Both the position numbers and the translations under genes were made by a program. A DNA stretch of 64,000 nucleotides from positions 496,001-560,000 of the forward strand of contig NZ_CP030053.1 of NCBI RefSeq assembly GCF_004114955.1. The letters are read 5' to 3'. The stretch comes from Bradyrhizobium guangzhouense. Its GTDB lineage: Bacteria > Pseudomonadota > Alphaproteobacteria > Rhizobiales > Xanthobacteraceae. Within the stretch, counting starts at the first letter, position 1. Each line of letters opens with the position of its first letter. Under the pieces are notes generated by a model. It made no database searches. It was given only the letters and a program-made list of their open reading frames with translations, and was not told where the DNA came from. Of this stretch, positions 1-10,954 are shown in pieces.

Positions 1-16
1 GCCGACCAGGTCGAGC

Positions 17-454
17 CTAGATCGCCTTCGCCGCCCCTGGGCCCTGCGTGTACAATCTCTCGAGATTGTAGAACTCGCGGACCTCGGGTCTGAACACGTG
101 CACGACCACATCGCCGGAATCGATCAGCACCCAGTCGCAATTGGGCAAGCCCTCGACATGGATGTTCTTGATGCCGGTTTCCTTGAGGCTCTTCGTCACG
201 TTCTCCGCGATCGCGCCAACGTGCCGGTTCACACGGCCCGTGGTGACGATCATGTAGTCGGAGTATGCCGATTTGCCGCGAAGGTCGATGGTGACCGTCT
301 CTTCCGCCTTCATGTCCTCGAGGCGGGAGAGGATCAGGCTCAGCGTCTTGTCGGCGTCGGGTTGCGCCTTCAAGGCCGCAGCTTGGGTCGATGTTTTACG
401 CGTCGGTTTCGTAGCCTTGGGTAAAACAGACTTCGTCGAAGCTGACTTGGACAA
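17..454 (-). CDS. rsfS: Ribosomal silencing factor RsfS (Iojap family)
   Basis: A 145-aa protein of the RsfS/Iojap family, which binds ribosomal protein L14 and blocks subunit joining when nutrients are short. The family core is visible from about residue 37 to the end, including the SAYSDYMIVTTG and DWVLIDSGDVVVHVF blocks. The first 35 residues are a Lys/Thr/Ser/Ala-rich tail typical of alphaproteobacterial members. The start used here is TTG; the ATG just upstream is out of frame, and an AAGGA lies about 20 bases upstream. It follows nadD on the same strand, the usual order nadD-rsfS. Confidence 0.93.
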   Translation of the reverse strand: MSKSASTKSVLPKATKPTRKTSTQAAALKAQPDADKTLSLILSRLEDMKAEETVTIDLRGKSAYSDYMIVTTGRVNRHVGAIAENVTKSLKETGIKNIHVEGLPNCDWVLIDSGDVVVHVFRPEVREFYNLERLYTQGPGAAKAI

Positions 455-586
455 TACAGACGTGGCCAGGGACCATTCCTTTCACTGTATCGCGAAGACC
501 GAATCCGGCCTTCGCTGGTTACACTACATCATGTGGGGTTAAGGGTTTCAATATGCCAGAGAGCCCGTAAATCCCCACACTCCGTC

Positions 587-1231
587 TCACTTCGTACCTT
601 TCCAGCTCCCGTCCGGGTTCCTTAAGCCCGTCGAGGAGAGGTTGAGTTTCAAGCCGGTCAGGAACACCCAGGCCGGCGCCGGCCGATCCGCGAGCAATCC
701 TGCCTCATTCTCCGGCACGCGATAGCGCGCGAGCGCCTGGGCGGCCGGGGAGGCAAGGGCGCGAAAACTCTGCGGCGGACGGTCGATCACTGCCATCGGG
801 ACCTGGGCGGCGATGCGCCGCCAGTCCTGCCAACGATGGAATTGAGCGAGATTATCGGCGCCCATAATCCAGACAAAGCGCAAGCCCGAGAAGCGGCGGC
901 GCAAGGTGTTGATCGTGTCGATAGTATAGCGGGTACGAATGACGGATTCGAGACAGCTCACCTCGATCCTGGGATCGTCAGCGACGTCGCGCGCGGCCTG
1001 CATCCGCTCGCCGAGCTCATGCAGATTGCCGTTCTCCTTGAGCGGATTGCCTGGCGTCACCAGCCACCAGACGCGATCGAGTTGCAATCGCATCAAGGCG
1101 AAGCGGCTGATCGCGCGATGGGCCTGATGCGGCGGATTGAATGAGCCGCCGAGCAGGCCGATGCGCATGCCCTCGCTATGGGGCGGGACCGCTTGCGCCA
1201 CGAAGCGCGGCACGACGAAATTGCTACTCAA
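587..1231 (-). CDS. nadD: Nicotinate-nucleotide adenylyltransferase
   Basis: NadD transfers AMP from ATP to nicotinate mononucleotide in NAD biosynthesis. The nucleotidyltransferase signature [11 protein letters not shown] follows the MRIGLL strand, and the later ISSTG-type motif appears as LNLSSTGLR near the C-terminus. I place the start at a TTG giving [12 protein letters not shown] as N-terminus, because alphaproteobacterial NadD proteins usually carry about 20 residues before MRIGLL. An internal ATG at 1168 is the alternative. The frame stays open far upstream into proA, but that extension is an Arg-rich shadow. proA ends 24 bases upstream, so the two are probably cotranscribed. Confidence 0.92.
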   Translation of the reverse strand: MSSNFVVPRFVAQAVPPHSEGMRIGLLGGSFNPPHQAHRAISRFALMRLQLDRVWWLVTPGNPLKENGNLHELGERMQAARDVADDPRIEVSCLESVIRTRYTIDTINTLRRRFSGLRFVWIMGADNLAQFHRWQDWRRIAAQVPMAVIDRPPQSFRALASPAAQALARYRVPENEAGLLADRPAPAWVFLTGLKLNLSSTGLRNPDGSWKGTK

Positions 1232-1254
1232 TGCCCCGCGCCTCGCGACGTTTC

Positions 1255-2550
1255 TTACGGCCGCGTCTGTCCCGTGCCGTGAACGCGATATTTGAAGCTC
1301 GTCAATTGCTCGGCACCGACAGGACCACGCGCGTGGAAGCGGCCGGTGGCGATGCCGATCTCGGCGCCGAAGCCGAACTCGCCGCCGTCGGCGAACTGTG
1401 TCGAGGCGTTGTGCAGCACGATCGCGGAATCGACTTCGCTGAGGAATTTCTTCGCGGTGGCATCGTTCTCGCTCACGATCGCATCGGTATGGTGCGAGCC
1501 GTGGTCCTGGATATGCGCGATCGCGCCGTCGACGCCGTCCACCACCTTCGCCGCGATGATCGCGTCGAGATATTCGGTGTCCCAATCGTCTTCGCTGGCG
1601 GGCTTGACGCGTGCGTCGGTCTTCTGCACGGCGTCGTCACCGCGCACTTCGCAGCCGGCCTCGAGCAGCATCTCGACCAGCGGCTTCAGAGCCTTGCCGG
1701 CCGCGGCGCGATCGACCAGCAGCGTCTCGGCGGCACCGCAGACGCCGGTGCGTCGCATCTTGGCGTTGAGCACGATTTCCTTCGCCATGGCGAGGTCGGC
1801 GCTGGCATCGACATAGACGTGGTTGACGCCTTCGAGATGCGCGAACACCGGCACGCGCGCTTCCTGCTCGACGCGCGCGACCAGGCTCTTGCCGCCACGC
1901 GGCACGATGACGTCGATCGAACCGTTCAATCCCGACAGCATCATGCCGACAGCCGCACGGTCGCGTGTCGGCACCAGCGTGATCGCGGCTTCGGGCAGTC
2001 CGGCTTCGCGCAGGCCCTGCACCAGACATTCATGGATCGCGCGGCAGGAGCGGAAACTATCGGAGCCGCCGCGCAGGATCACGGCATTGCCGGACTTCAA
2101 ACAGAGGACGCCGGCGTCCGCGGACACGTTCGGCCGGCTCTCGAAGATCACGCCGACGACGCCGAGCGGCACGCGCACGCGCTCGATGGTCATGCCGTTC
2201 GGCCGCTGCCAGCTTTCGGTGACCATGCCGACGGGATCGGCGATTCCGCGCACGATGGCGATGCCTTCGGCCATGCCTTCGACCCGCGCCGGCGTCAGCG
2301 TCAGACGATCGATGAAGGCAGAGGTCGCATTGCCGGAGGCACGGGCTTCCGCAACGTCCTCGGCATTGGCGGCGAGGATTGCCGCGGCATTGGCGCGGAT
2401 TGCCCGTTCCATGGCTTCCAGCGCCCGGTTCTTCTGCTCCGGCGGCGCCAGCGCCAGCACGCGCGCGGCGGCGCGGGCACGGGTGGCGAGATCGGACATC
2501 AGCGCCTGAAGATCGGCATTGCCGTCAACGGCTTTGAGGGGGGTGGCCAT
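1255..2550 (-). CDS. proA: Gamma-glutamyl phosphate reductase
   Basis: A 431-aa NADPH-dependent enzyme of the aldehyde dehydrogenase superfamily that reduces glutamyl-5-phosphate to the semialdehyde, the second step of proline synthesis. The ProA blocks [39 protein letters not shown] and the active-site segment [15 protein letters not shown] (catalytic Cys) are all present. Length is normal and the start is ATG. It is on the same strand as proB, which makes its substrate, but about 360 bases containing a small opposite-strand ORF separate them. Confidence 0.97.
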   Translation of the reverse strand: MATPLKAVDGNADLQALMSDLATRARAAARVLALAPPEQKNRALEAMERAIRANAAAILAANAEDVAEARASGNATSAFIDRLTLTPARVEGMAEGIAIVRGIADPVGMVTESWQRPNGMTIERVRVPLGVVGVIFESRPNVSADAGVLCLKSGNAVILRGGSDSFRSCRAIHECLVQGLREAGLPEAAITLVPTRDRAAVGMMLSGLNGSIDVIVPRGGKSLVARVEQEARVPVFAHLEGVNHVYVDASADLAMAKEIVLNAKMRRTGVCGAAETLLVDRAAAGKALKPLVEMLLEAGCEVRGDDAVQKTDARVKPASEDDWDTEYLDAIIAAKVVDGVDGAIAHIQDHGSHHTDAIVSENDATAKKFLSEVDSAIVLHNASTQFADGGEFGFGAEIGIATGRFHARGPVGAEQLTSFKYRVHGTGQTRP

Positions 2551-2729
2551 AGGAGTTCAACCTTATGCTAAGGCGGTGTCCTAGCACGGAAATCCCGGTT
2601 TTGCGAAGGGCGGGCAGGGTATGGCAGGGCTTCGGGAGTCGCCGCCGGGTCGGCCAACGGCCGAGTGGGGCGGGAGTTGCGGGACGCCAAAATATCTCGG
2701 AATATCAATGCCCAATGATGGAGCCTGCG

Positions 2730-2861
2730 ATGCCGACCGTCGAAGAGCGACGAAAGGCCAAGCTTGAGGTGCTAAGGGCGGAAATCCAGAAGGGTTTTGA
2801 CAGCGGGCCGATGGAGGAGATCGGCGATGTCCATGAATGGTTCGAAGGTATCAAGGCTTGA
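2730..2861 (+). CDS. Small orphan antitoxin-like protein (ParD/addiction-module type)
   Basis: A 43-aa ORF between proB and proA on the opposite strand. The segment RRKAKLEVLRAEIQKGFDSGP resembles the C-terminal part of ParD/CopG-type antitoxins, where a charged helix with L..EI..G..SG precedes a flexible acidic tail that contacts the toxin. A GGAG lies six bases before the ATG; in-frame ATGs at 2715 and 2718 are alternatives. No RelE/ParE-like toxin gene follows, because proB ends head-on just downstream, and no DNA-binding ribbon-helix-helix is visible. It may be a decayed remnant or a free-standing antitoxin. The assignment rests on local similarity only. Confidence 0.45.
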   Translation: MPTVEERRKAKLEVLRAEIQKGFDSGPMEEIGDVHEWFEGIKA

Positions 2862-2911
2862 GGACGCGAACGGTTAGCTGCGCAGAGGCCCAACAAACAG
2901 GTTTGACCCGG

Positions 2912-4033
2912 CTACCCGCCCACCACCAGATCATCGCGGTGGATCATCTCCGAACGGCCGCTGATGCCGAGGATGGCCATCACGTCCGGGGAGGAGCGTC
3001 CCTTGATCTTCTCGGCGACCTCGGTGTCGTAGGCGATCAGGCCGCGGCCGACCTCGCTGGTGTCGGGGCCGCGGACGATCACCGCATCGCCGCGGGCGAA
3101 CTGGCCCTCGATCTTGATGACGCCGGCGGGCAGCAGGCTGGCGCCGGCGCGCAGTGCCGTCACGGCGCCCGCATCGATCGTCAGCGTCCCCTTCGGCTCG
3201 AGCGTGCCCGCGATCCAGCGCTTGCGCGAGGTGATGGGATTGGCGGGGGTCAGGAACCAGGTGCAGCGGCCGCCATTGGCGATTGCCTGGAGCGGATGCT
3301 CGATCTTGCCGGAGGCGATCAGCATGTGCGTGCCGCCCGTCGTGGCGATCTTGGCCGCCTCGACCTTGGTGCGCATGCCGCCGCGCGACAGCTCCGACTC
3401 GGCATCCCCAGCGACGGCCTCGATCTCCGAGGAGATGCTGTCGACCACCGGGATCAGCTTTGCGTTCGGATTGTTCTTCGGCGGAGCGTCGTAGAGGCCG
3501 TCGATGTCTGACAGCAGCACCAGGAGATCGGCGCTCGCCATGGTGGCAACGCGCGCGGCGAGGCGGTCATTATCGCCGTAGCGGATCTCGGCGGTCGCGA
3601 CCGTGTCGTTCTCGTTGATGACGGGGATCGCACGCCACTCCAGCAGCTTGCCGATGGTGGAGCGGGCATTGAGGTAGCGGCGGCGCTCCTCGGTATCCTG
3701 GAGTGTCACCAGAATCTGGCCCGCGCCGATGTCGTGCGCCCCGAGCACTTCCGACCAGATCCGCGCCAGCGCGATCTGGCCGACGGCGGCGGCGGCCTGG
3801 CTCTCCTCCAGCTTCAGCGGTCCGCGCGGCAATTTGAGGCGGCTGCGGCCGAGCGCGATCGAGCCCGAGGACACCACGAGGACATCGCGGCCCTCTTTGT
3901 GCAGCTTGGCCATGTCGTCGGCGAGCGCAGCCAGCCACGACGCCCGCACCTCGCCCCTGTCGGAATCGACCAGCAGCGCGGAGCCGACCTTGACGACGAT
4001 GCGGCGGAATTGACTGAGTTCGGGGCTGGCCAT
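2912..4033 (-). CDS. proB: Glutamate 5-kinase with PUA domain
   Basis: A 373-aa ProB that phosphorylates glutamate at the gamma-carboxyl to start proline synthesis. The N-terminal amino-acid-kinase domain (about residues 8-260) begins [12 protein letters not shown] and carries VINENDTVA, FGDNDxLAA-type [11 protein letters not shown] and [14 protein letters not shown]-terminal PUA domain (about 280-360) is present, as is usual in bacteria. The start is ATG. The gene normally sits directly behind obgE in this cluster; here two unrelated genes intervene. Confidence 0.97.
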   Translation of the reverse strand: MASPELSQFRRIVVKVGSALLVDSDRGEVRASWLAALADDMAKLHKEGRDVLVVSSGSIALGRSRLKLPRGPLKLEESQAAAAVGQIALARIWSEVLGAHDIGAGQILVTLQDTEERRRYLNARSTIGKLLEWRAIPVINENDTVATAEIRYGDNDRLAARVATMASADLLVLLSDIDGLYDAPPKNNPNAKLIPVVDSISSEIEAVAGDAESELSRGGMRTKVEAAKIATTGGTHMLIASGKIEHPLQAIANGGRCTWFLTPANPITSRKRWIAGTLEPKGTLTIDAGAVTALRAGASLLPAGVIKIEGQFARGDAVIVRGPDTSEVGRGLIAYDTEVAEKIKGRSSPDVMAILGISGRSEMIHRDDLVVGG

Positions 4034-4231
4034 GTGCGTATATTTTGGTGCGTGCGACGAATTGCTTTGGGAGGTGGCGGCGCGACAGACGGCGCCGATG
4101 AGGTCTGCTTTTGCAGCAGGACGATGGCCGGCGCAAGGCGGCGGGCCCGGTAAACGGCGAAGGTCGGTCTTGTCTTGAGCGCTGGCCCGGTTCTAATGCC
4201 GCTAACCAATAACGGGCTGGAGGGGAAACGA

Positions 4232-5197
4232 ATGGACCGCCGTAAGTTCATGGCTGGATGTCTCGGTCTGCCGCTATTGGCGCAGGCCGGCGAGGTGCAA
4301 GCGCAGGCTGGCCTCACCAAAATCATCTTCCCGTTCGCGGCGGGCGCCGGCGGCGATACGCTGTGCCGGCTGATCGCCCAGGAAATCGCCCCGATGCTGC
4401 AGCGGACCGTCGTGGTCGAAAACCGCACCGGCGGCGACGGCCTGATCGGCATCAAAGCGGTGAAGGGCGCAAGCCCCGACGGCGGCATGGTTCTGGTGAC
4501 GACCGGGCCGACCATGTACCTGCTGCCGATGGTGGAGACGACGCCGAGCTTCGACACGGCGAAGGACTTCATGCCCGTGTCGTTGCTGGCGCGGTTCGAG
4601 TTCGCGCTCGTGGTTGGCCCAGCCATGGATGTCGCCGATTTCAAGGGCTTCGTCGCCTGGCTGAAAGCGCATCCCGACAAGACCTCGTTCGGCGTGCCGA
4701 GCAACGGCACCATTCCGCATTTCATGGGCTCCAAGCTGGAGAAGGATCTCGGCATTCCCCTGACGCGCGTGCCTTATCGCGGCAGCGCGCCGATCCTCAA
4801 CGACATCATCGGCGGCCACATCTCCTTCGGTATCACCACGCTGGCGGATGCGCTGCCGCAGCACCGCGCCAAGAGTTTGACGATCATCGCGGTCTCGAGT
4901 GCGGAACGCTCGCCGTTCGCGCCGGAGGTGCCGACGCTGAAGGAGAGCGGCATCGATCTCGTGGCGGACGCCTGGTACGGCATGTGGCTTCCCGCCGGCA
5001 GCCCGCCGGAATTCGCCGGCAAGCTCGGCGCCGCCGCGAGTGCGGTGCTCGCCAAGCCCGAGGTGAAGGAGAGGCTGACGGCGATCGGGCTGATCCCGGT
5101 CGGCAGCAGCGCGGATGGGCTGACCAAGGAGCTCGCCGCGAACACCGCCTTCTGGCAGCCGATCGTGAAGGCGACGGGATACAAGATAGAAAACTAG
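4232..5197 (+). CDS. TctC/Bug-family periplasmic solute-binding protein
   Basis: A 321-aa extracytoplasmic binding protein of the tripartite tricarboxylate transporter (TctC/Bug) family. It starts MDRRKFMAGCLGLPLLA, a signal peptide with twin-arginine flavour, cut near AxA at about residue 25. The family fingerprints FPFAAGAGGDTLCRLIA, VVENRTGGDGLIGI and VPYRGSAPILNDIIGGHISF are clear. An AGGGGAAACGA ribosome-binding site precedes the ATG; the frame is open further upstream but without one. No tctA or tctB membrane genes are adjacent, as is common for Bug proteins. The ligand cannot be deduced; the neighbouring sulfatase-like hydrolase suggests an organic acid or ester product, as inference only. 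Confidence 0.9.
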   Translation: MDRRKFMAGCLGLPLLAQAGEVQAQAGLTKIIFPFAAGAGGDTLCRLIAQEIAPMLQRTVVVENRTGGDGLIGIKAVKGASPDGGMVLVTTGPTMYLLPMVETTPSFDTAKDFMPVSLLARFEFALVVGPAMDVADFKGFVAWLKAHPDKTSFGVPSNGTIPHFMGSKLEKDLGIPLTRVPYRGSAPILNDIIGGHISFGITTLADALPQHRAKSLTIIAVSSAERSPFAPEVPTLKESGIDLVADAWYGMWLPAGSPPEFAGKLGAAASAVLAKPEVKERLTAIGLIPVGSSADGLTKELAANTAFWQPIVKATGYKIEN

Positions 5198-5207
5198 TCT
5201 CTCCTCC

Positions 5208-5295
5208 CGTCATTGCGAGGAGCTCTTGCGACGACGCAATCCAGAGTCTCTCCGTGGAGAGCTTCTGGATGGCTTCGCTGCGCTCGCAATGACGG
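5208..5295. repeat. REP-like palindromic intergenic element, copy A
   Basis: The arms CGTCATTGCGAGGAGC and GCTGCGCTCGCAATGACGG flank an inner inverted pair around GCAATCCAGA / TCTGGATGGC. A near-identical copy lies at 9006-9092. This type of element is widespread between genes in Bradyrhizobium-like genomes. It sits at the convergent junction of the TctC and sulfatase-like genes and could act as a bidirectional terminator. Confidence 0.85.
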
Positions 5296-5344
5296 CGCGG
5301 ATGGACGTTCGATTGTATCGATGATGCAGACTCGTGTGAGCAAC

Positions 5345-6979
5345 TCACATCTTCGCGCGCTGCGCGATCCCGTCCTTGATTGCCGCAAGCTCGGCTTCGT
5401 CCCAAATGCCGATCAAGATCCCGCCCTTCACCTGGAGCTGGTTGTCGGCATAGTTGGCGATCTTCTCGCGCGGCGTGGTGATGTGGTCGTTCGGATGCAG
5501 CGCCCAGTCGAACAGCTCGGCCTGGAGCCTTGCGATGATGCCAGCGCATTCAGGGTCATCGCCGCGATCGACGTATTCGTCGGGATCGGTCTCGAGGTCG
5601 TACAGCATCGGGCGGAAGCCGGAGGCGTGGATGTATTTCCAGCGGCCGTCGAACACCATGAACAGGCGGCAGCGCTCGATCGGCTGGTTCAGTTTCAGCC
5701 TGACATCCTGCATCGCGTAGTCATATTCGGAGAACGCCACCTTGCGCCAGTCGCTCGGTGTCGGTCCGCGCAGCAGCGGTAGCAGTGAGCGTCCCTCGAG
5801 GATGTGGCCCGGCACCTTGCCGCCGAAATAATCGACGAAGGTCGGCGCGAGATCGATGCCTTCGACCAGCGCATCGCTGCGCGTGCCGCGCGTCGCGTCC
5901 GCTTCGTTCGACGGATCGATGATAATAAGCGGGATCTTGGCCGACTGTTCGTGGAACAGGTCCTTCTCGCCCATCCAGTGATCGCCGAGATAGTCGCCGT
6001 GATCGGAGGTGAACACGATCATGGTGGTGTCCGTGAGGCCGCGTTCCTCCAGAAACTTCATCAGCACGCCCATCTGGTCGTCGATCTGGGTGATCAGGCC
6101 CATATAGGTCGGGATCACCTTCTCGCGGGCCTCGTCGCGCGCCATGTTGCGGGAGTAGCGCATGTCCATATAGGCGCCGAACACCGGATGCGGGTTTTGC
6201 CGTTCGCGCATCGAGCGGATCACCGGGATCATGTCCTCGGTCGAATACATGCTGGCGTAAGGCTCGGGCGCGATGTAGGGCCAGTGCGGCTTGATGTAGG
6301 ACAAATGCAGGCACCACGGCCGGCCATCGGTCTCGGCCTCGCTGATGAAATCCATCGCGCGGCGCGTCATGTAGGGCGTCTCGGAATGCTCGTCCGGCAC
6401 GCGCGCGGCCTTGTCGGCGTGCACCAGCAGCCAGCCGTTCTGCAAGCTGCCGTCGTCCGCGGCGCCTGAATTGGCCCAATGCTCCCAGGGATTCGTCGCT
6501 TCATAACCTTGGCTGCGCAGATACTCATCGTATTTCGGGCGCGGCCGGCCGGTCGGATGCAATCCGTCGTCGCGCTCGTACGGCTCGAAACCGCATTCGG
6601 CGACGTGCACGCCGATGACGGATTCCGGCGGTATGCCGAGCGCCTTCATGCCTTCGAGGTCGGGCGCCATGTGGGTCTTGCCGACCAGCACGTTGCGTAC
6701 GCCGATCTTCTTGAGATGATCGCCCAGCGTGGGCTCGCCGACGCGCAAGGGCCAGCCGTTCCAGTGCGAGCCGTGCGAGCGCATGTAGCGGCCGGTGTAG
6801 AACGACATCCGCGACGGGCCGCAGATCGGCGATTGCACATAGGCCTTGGTGAAAAGCACGCCGCGCCTGGCCATGGCGTCGATGTTCGGCGTCTTCAGCC
6901 GGGGATGGCCGGTGCAGCCGAGATAATCATAGCGAAGTTGGTCGCACATGATCCAGAGAACGTTCTTCGCGCGCGCCAT
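5345..6979 (-). CDS. Sulfatase / phosphonate monoester hydrolase-like enzyme
   Basis: A 544-aa member of the alkaline phosphatase superfamily, sulfatase branch. The N-terminal metal ligands appear in VLWIMCDQLRYDYLG, the formylglycine site as CGPSRMSFYTGRY (Cys in a C-x-P-x-R motif), and the second metal site as FTSDHGDYLGDH. Length and the PxCGPSR context match phosphonate monoester hydrolases and related choline-sulfatase-like enzymes more than classical arylsulfatases. There is no signal peptide, so it is probably cytoplasmic. It would hydrolyse a sulfate, phosphate or phosphonate monoester; the natural substrate is unknown. Activity needs Cys maturation to formylglycine, and no maturase gene is in view. 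Confidence 0.9.
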   Translation of the reverse strand: MARAKNVLWIMCDQLRYDYLGCTGHPRLKTPNIDAMARRGVLFTKAYVQSPICGPSRMSFYTGRYMRSHGSHWNGWPLRVGEPTLGDHLKKIGVRNVLVGKTHMAPDLEGMKALGIPPESVIGVHVAECGFEPYERDDGLHPTGRPRPKYDEYLRSQGYEATNPWEHWANSGAADDGSLQNGWLLVHADKAARVPDEHSETPYMTRRAMDFISEAETDGRPWCLHLSYIKPHWPYIAPEPYASMYSTEDMIPVIRSMRERQNPHPVFGAYMDMRYSRNMARDEAREKVIPTYMGLITQIDDQMGVLMKFLEERGLTDTTMIVFTSDHGDYLGDHWMGEKDLFHEQSAKIPLIIIDPSNEADATRGTRSDALVEGIDLAPTFVDYFGGKVPGHILEGRSLLPLLRGPTPSDWRKVAFSEYDYAMQDVRLKLNQPIERCRLFMVFDGRWKYIHASGFRPMLYDLETDPDEYVDRGDDPECAGIIARLQAELFDWALHPNDHITTPREKIANYADNQLQVKGGILIGIWDEAELAAIKDGIAQRAKM

Positions 6980-7076
6980 GCGTCATCCCTGAAGTTTCTT
7001 GGTTAAGCGATGCTGCGCTATCGAGGGCGCGATGGCAACTGTCAGTGATGCGCGCAGCCGCCACTGCACAATCGAT

Positions 7077-7216
7077 GTCGTCCCGGCGAAGGCCGGGACC
7101 CATACTCCTCAGAAGAAGTTATGGTGCAAGACGACAATGACCAATCTTCGCCAAATCGCGTTCGGTGGTTATGGGTCCCGGCCCCCGTGCGCAATTGCGC
7201 ACTAGGCCGGGACGAC
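7077..7216. repeat. Paired GTCGTCCCGGC...GCCGGGACGAC intergenic palindromes
   Basis: Two hairpin units with ends GTCGTCCCGG and CCGGGACGAC face each other across about 80 bases, with CCGGGACCCATA and its complement TATGGGTCCCGG inside. The same sequence type recurs at 10038-10183. It fills the space between the obgE stop and the sulfatase-like gene. No ORF or RNA gene is recognisable here. Confidence 0.75.
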
Positions 7217-7218
7217 AT

Positions 7219-8828
<1,610 letters not shown>

Positions 8829-8829
8829 G

Positions 8830-8868
8830 TCTGGCTCTTTCTCTTGGCTCTTTCTCTGGCTCTTTCTT
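8830..8868 (-). repeat. Triplicated AGAAAGAGCCA-type repeat in the MaoC leader
   Basis: Three close copies of TGGCTCTTTCT lie in tandem immediately upstream of the MaoC start. Read on the minus strand they give repeated purine-rich AGAAAGAGCCA units just before the ATG. They look like slipped-strand duplications in the ribosome-binding region and could alter translation initiation. Confidence 0.7.
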
Positions 8869-9005
8869 GCGAGACGCCTATCGCTACCGCGCCGCGAGGA
8901 GTGCGACAATCCGTTCAATTCGGCTTGCGCGGGCTTGTCCTGCGCGTCCACGCCATTAAAACGGCCGCAAGCAACTTGATCGTCGCTTTCCGCCGCTCTC
9001 TCCGC

Positions 9006-9092
9006 CGTCATTGCGAGGAGCTCTTGCGACGAAGCAATCCAGACTGCCGCTGCGGAGGCAGTCTGGATTGCTTCGCTGCGCTCGCAATGACG
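9006..9092. repeat. REP-like palindromic intergenic element, copy B
   Basis: Same element as 5208-5295: outer arms CGTCATTGCGAGGAGC / GCTCGCAATGACG and a strong inner stem GCAATCCAGACTGCC / GGCAGTCTGGATTGC. It lies in the divergent space between the MaoC-type gene and the EamA transporter gene. Confidence 0.88.
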
Positions 9093-9115
9093 AGCCCCAA
9101 ACTCAGCTCGTGGTA

Positions 9116-10030
9116 ATGCCCCTCTTCAAGAACCTCTCCGCCTATGACGACCGCTCGGCGCGCCTCGCCGGCATCGGCCTCATGGTGCTGTCGATCTTCA
9201 TGTTCTCGTTCGGCGACGCCACGGGCAAATTCCTGGTCGGGACCTATTCGGTGGGGCAGCTCCTGTTCCTGCGCGCCTGCGCCGCGCTGCTGCTGCTGTC
9301 GCCGATGATCTGGCGGCAGCGTCATCTGTTCCTGCATCTGGAGCGGCCGCTTCTTCAGCTCATCCGCGTGGTGCTGTCGACGCTGGAGGTCGCCGCCTTC
9401 TTCCTGGCGACCGTGCATCTGCCGCTCGCCGACGTCATCACCTATTATCTCGCCGGTCCGATCTTCGTCACGGCGATGTCGGCGATCTTTCTCGGCGAGA
9501 AGGTCGGCTGGCGGCGCTGGACCGCGATCCTGATCGGCTTCTGCGGCGTGCTGATCGCGCTGCGCCCCTCGGCGCAGATGGTGAGCCTGCCGGCGCTGAT
9601 CGCGCTCGGCGGCAGCCTCTCCTTCGCAACCCTGATGCTGATCACCCGCAGCCTGCGCAAGACGCCCGACATCGTGATGGCGTCCTCGCAATTCATCGGC
9701 ACGTTCTCGCTCGGCGCGGTGCTGTCGGCCTTCCACTGGGTGCCGCCGACGCCAGGCAGCCTGGTGTTCTTCGCGCTGGCCGGATGCATCTCGGTGACGG
9801 CGCTGTTCTGCGTCAACCGCTCGCTCAAGCTCGCGCCGGCGAGCGTGGTGGTGCCCTACCAATATTCGATGATCGTCTGGGCCGTGATCTTCGGCTTCGT
9901 CGTGTTCGGCGACGTGCCGCAGCTCGCCACCCTCATCGGCGCGGTGATCATCATCGGCGCCGGGTTCTACATTTACTTGCGCGAGCGCGATCTGGGGCGG
10001 GCGAGCGAAGAGGTGACACCGCCGGTGTAG
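9116..10030 (+). CDS. EamA/DMT-family transporter
   Basis: A 304-aa integral membrane protein with about ten hydrophobic segments arranged as two EamA repeats, the drug/metabolite transporter (RhaT-like) pattern. Recognisable segments include GKFLVGTYSVGQLLFLRA, TVHLPLADVITYYLAGP and IFLGEKVGWRRW, with the second-half equivalent VVPYQYSMIVWAVIFGFVVFGD. I chose the ATG of MPLFKNLS just after the REP element; the open frame before it is REP sequence. The exported or imported metabolite is unknown. It is one of few plus-strand genes in this block. Confidence 0.9.
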   Translation: MPLFKNLSAYDDRSARLAGIGLMVLSIFMFSFGDATGKFLVGTYSVGQLLFLRACAALLLLSPMIWRQRHLFLHLERPLLQLIRVVLSTLEVAAFFLATVHLPLADVITYYLAGPIFVTAMSAIFLGEKVGWRRWTAILIGFCGVLIALRPSAQMVSLPALIALGGSLSFATLMLITRSLRKTPDIVMASSQFIGTFSLGAVLSAFHWVPPTPGSLVFFALAGCISVTALFCVNRSLKLAPASVVVPYQYSMIVWAVIFGFVVFGDVPQLATLIGAVIIIGAGFYIYLRERDLGRASEEVTPPV

Positions 10031-10037
10031 CTCCGTC

Positions 10038-10183
10038 GTCGTCCCGGGGCGCGCAACGCGCGAGCCCGGGACCCATACCCACAGGCGGTCATTTTGCGAA
10101 GACTCGGAGTGGGCATTTTGCCCCACACTCCGTCCTGGGATTATGGATCCCGGGCTCGCGACTTCGTCGCGCCCCGGGATGAC
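10038..10183. repeat. CCCGGG-type intergenic palindrome pair
   Basis: Two inverted units with GTCGTCCCGGGGCGCG and CGCGCCCCGGGATGAC at the ends, and CCCGGGACCCATA / TATGGATCCCGGG inside. The arrangement is related to 7077-7216. It separates the convergent EamA and GNAT genes and may serve as a bidirectional terminator. Confidence 0.75.
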
Positions 10184-10204
10184 GGTTGTGTATGCCGCCG
10201 CGCC

Positions 10205-10798
10205 CTACCTCACCCGCCGCGCACTGCTCCAGCTCTTCAGCGACGACCACACCCCGCGGGACAAGCGGAAGCAGTCGACCGGCGTCGAGGAGCCCAGCGC
10301 CAGGAAGCGATGCAACTGCACGCCGCTCCATTGGAAGCCGCACTTCTCCAGCACGTTGCGCGAGGCCGGATTGGTGACGCGCGCGCCCGCATAGAGATGA
10401 TCGTCCTCGAACTCCTCGAAGAAGAAATCGATCGCGCCGCGCGCGGCCTCGGTGGCAAAGCCCCGGCCCCAATGCTCGACGCCGAGCCAATAGCCGAGCT
10501 CGGCATTGTCGGGCGTGGTGCAGTCGATGCCGACCATGCCGATTGGGCCAGAGTCGTGCTCGATCAGGAACACGGTCTCGGCTCCGACCGCTGACGTGGC
10601 GCGGATGAAGGCGACGGCGTCGTCCTGCGCATAGGGATGGGGGAGGCGGCGGGTGTTCTCCGCGACACGGCGGTCGTTGGCGAGGCGGGCGATGGCGTTG
10701 GCGTCGGCAAGGGTCGGCCGCCGCAAGGTCAGCCGTTCGGTGGCGACGACGCTGGGTCTCGCCTCGGCTAAGGTCGCGCTCGAAAAGTCCTGCAACAT
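10205..10798 (-). CDS. GNAT-family N-acetyltransferase (RimJ/RimL-like)
   Basis: A 197-aa acetyl-CoA-dependent acyltransferase of the GNAT_acetyltran_3/RimJ-RimL type. It has the opening TERLTLRRPTLADANAIARL, the motif-A region NAELGYWLGVEHWGRGFATEAARG (acetyl-CoA pyrophosphate loop) and TNPASRNVLEKCGF near the end. The acceptor could be a protein N-terminus or a small molecule. The start is the ATG of MLQDFSSA; longer open frame upstream crosses the rpmA terminator and is not coding. Genes like this often sit behind rpmA in alphaproteobacteria. Confidence 0.88.
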   Translation of the reverse strand: MLQDFSSATLAEARPSVVATERLTLRRPTLADANAIARLANDRRVAENTRRLPHPYAQDDAVAFIRATSAVGAETVFLIEHDSGPIGMVGIDCTTPDNAELGYWLGVEHWGRGFATEAARGAIDFFFEEFEDDHLYAGARVTNPASRNVLEKCGFQWSGVQLHRFLALGSSTPVDCFRLSRGVWSSLKSWSSARRVR

Positions 10799-10846
10799 GT
10801 CCGGCTCCGTCAAAGTCACCAAGTCAAAAAGTGAACACGACAAACG

Positions 10847-10877
10847 AAAAGGGGAGGCCGGTTTCCCCGCCTCCCCT
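10847..10877 (-). terminator. Rho-independent terminator of rplU-rpmA
   Basis: On the minus strand a nine-base stem AGGGGAGGC / GCCTCCCCT encloses a ten-base loop and is followed by TTTTCG. It sits about 80 bases past the rpmA stop, where the ribosomal protein operon should end, and before the GNAT gene. Confidence 0.8.
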
Positions 10878-10954
10878 GGAGCCTTCGATCTCTTGAGATC
10901 TCTGGACTCCGCCGGTTCGGTCAAGGACCCGGCGGACTCCAAATGATCCACCGT

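Noticed and set aside
1141..2571. Long plus-strand open frame (476 codons) opposite proA
   Set aside because: It is the antisense shadow of proA, rich in Arg, His, Ala and Asp with no family motif; proA itself is complete with its active site.
4258..5292. 344-codon open frame overlapping the TctC-type gene in another frame
   Set aside because: Arg-rich shadow without motifs; the in-frame TctC-type protein explains this DNA and has a signal peptide and ribosome-binding site.
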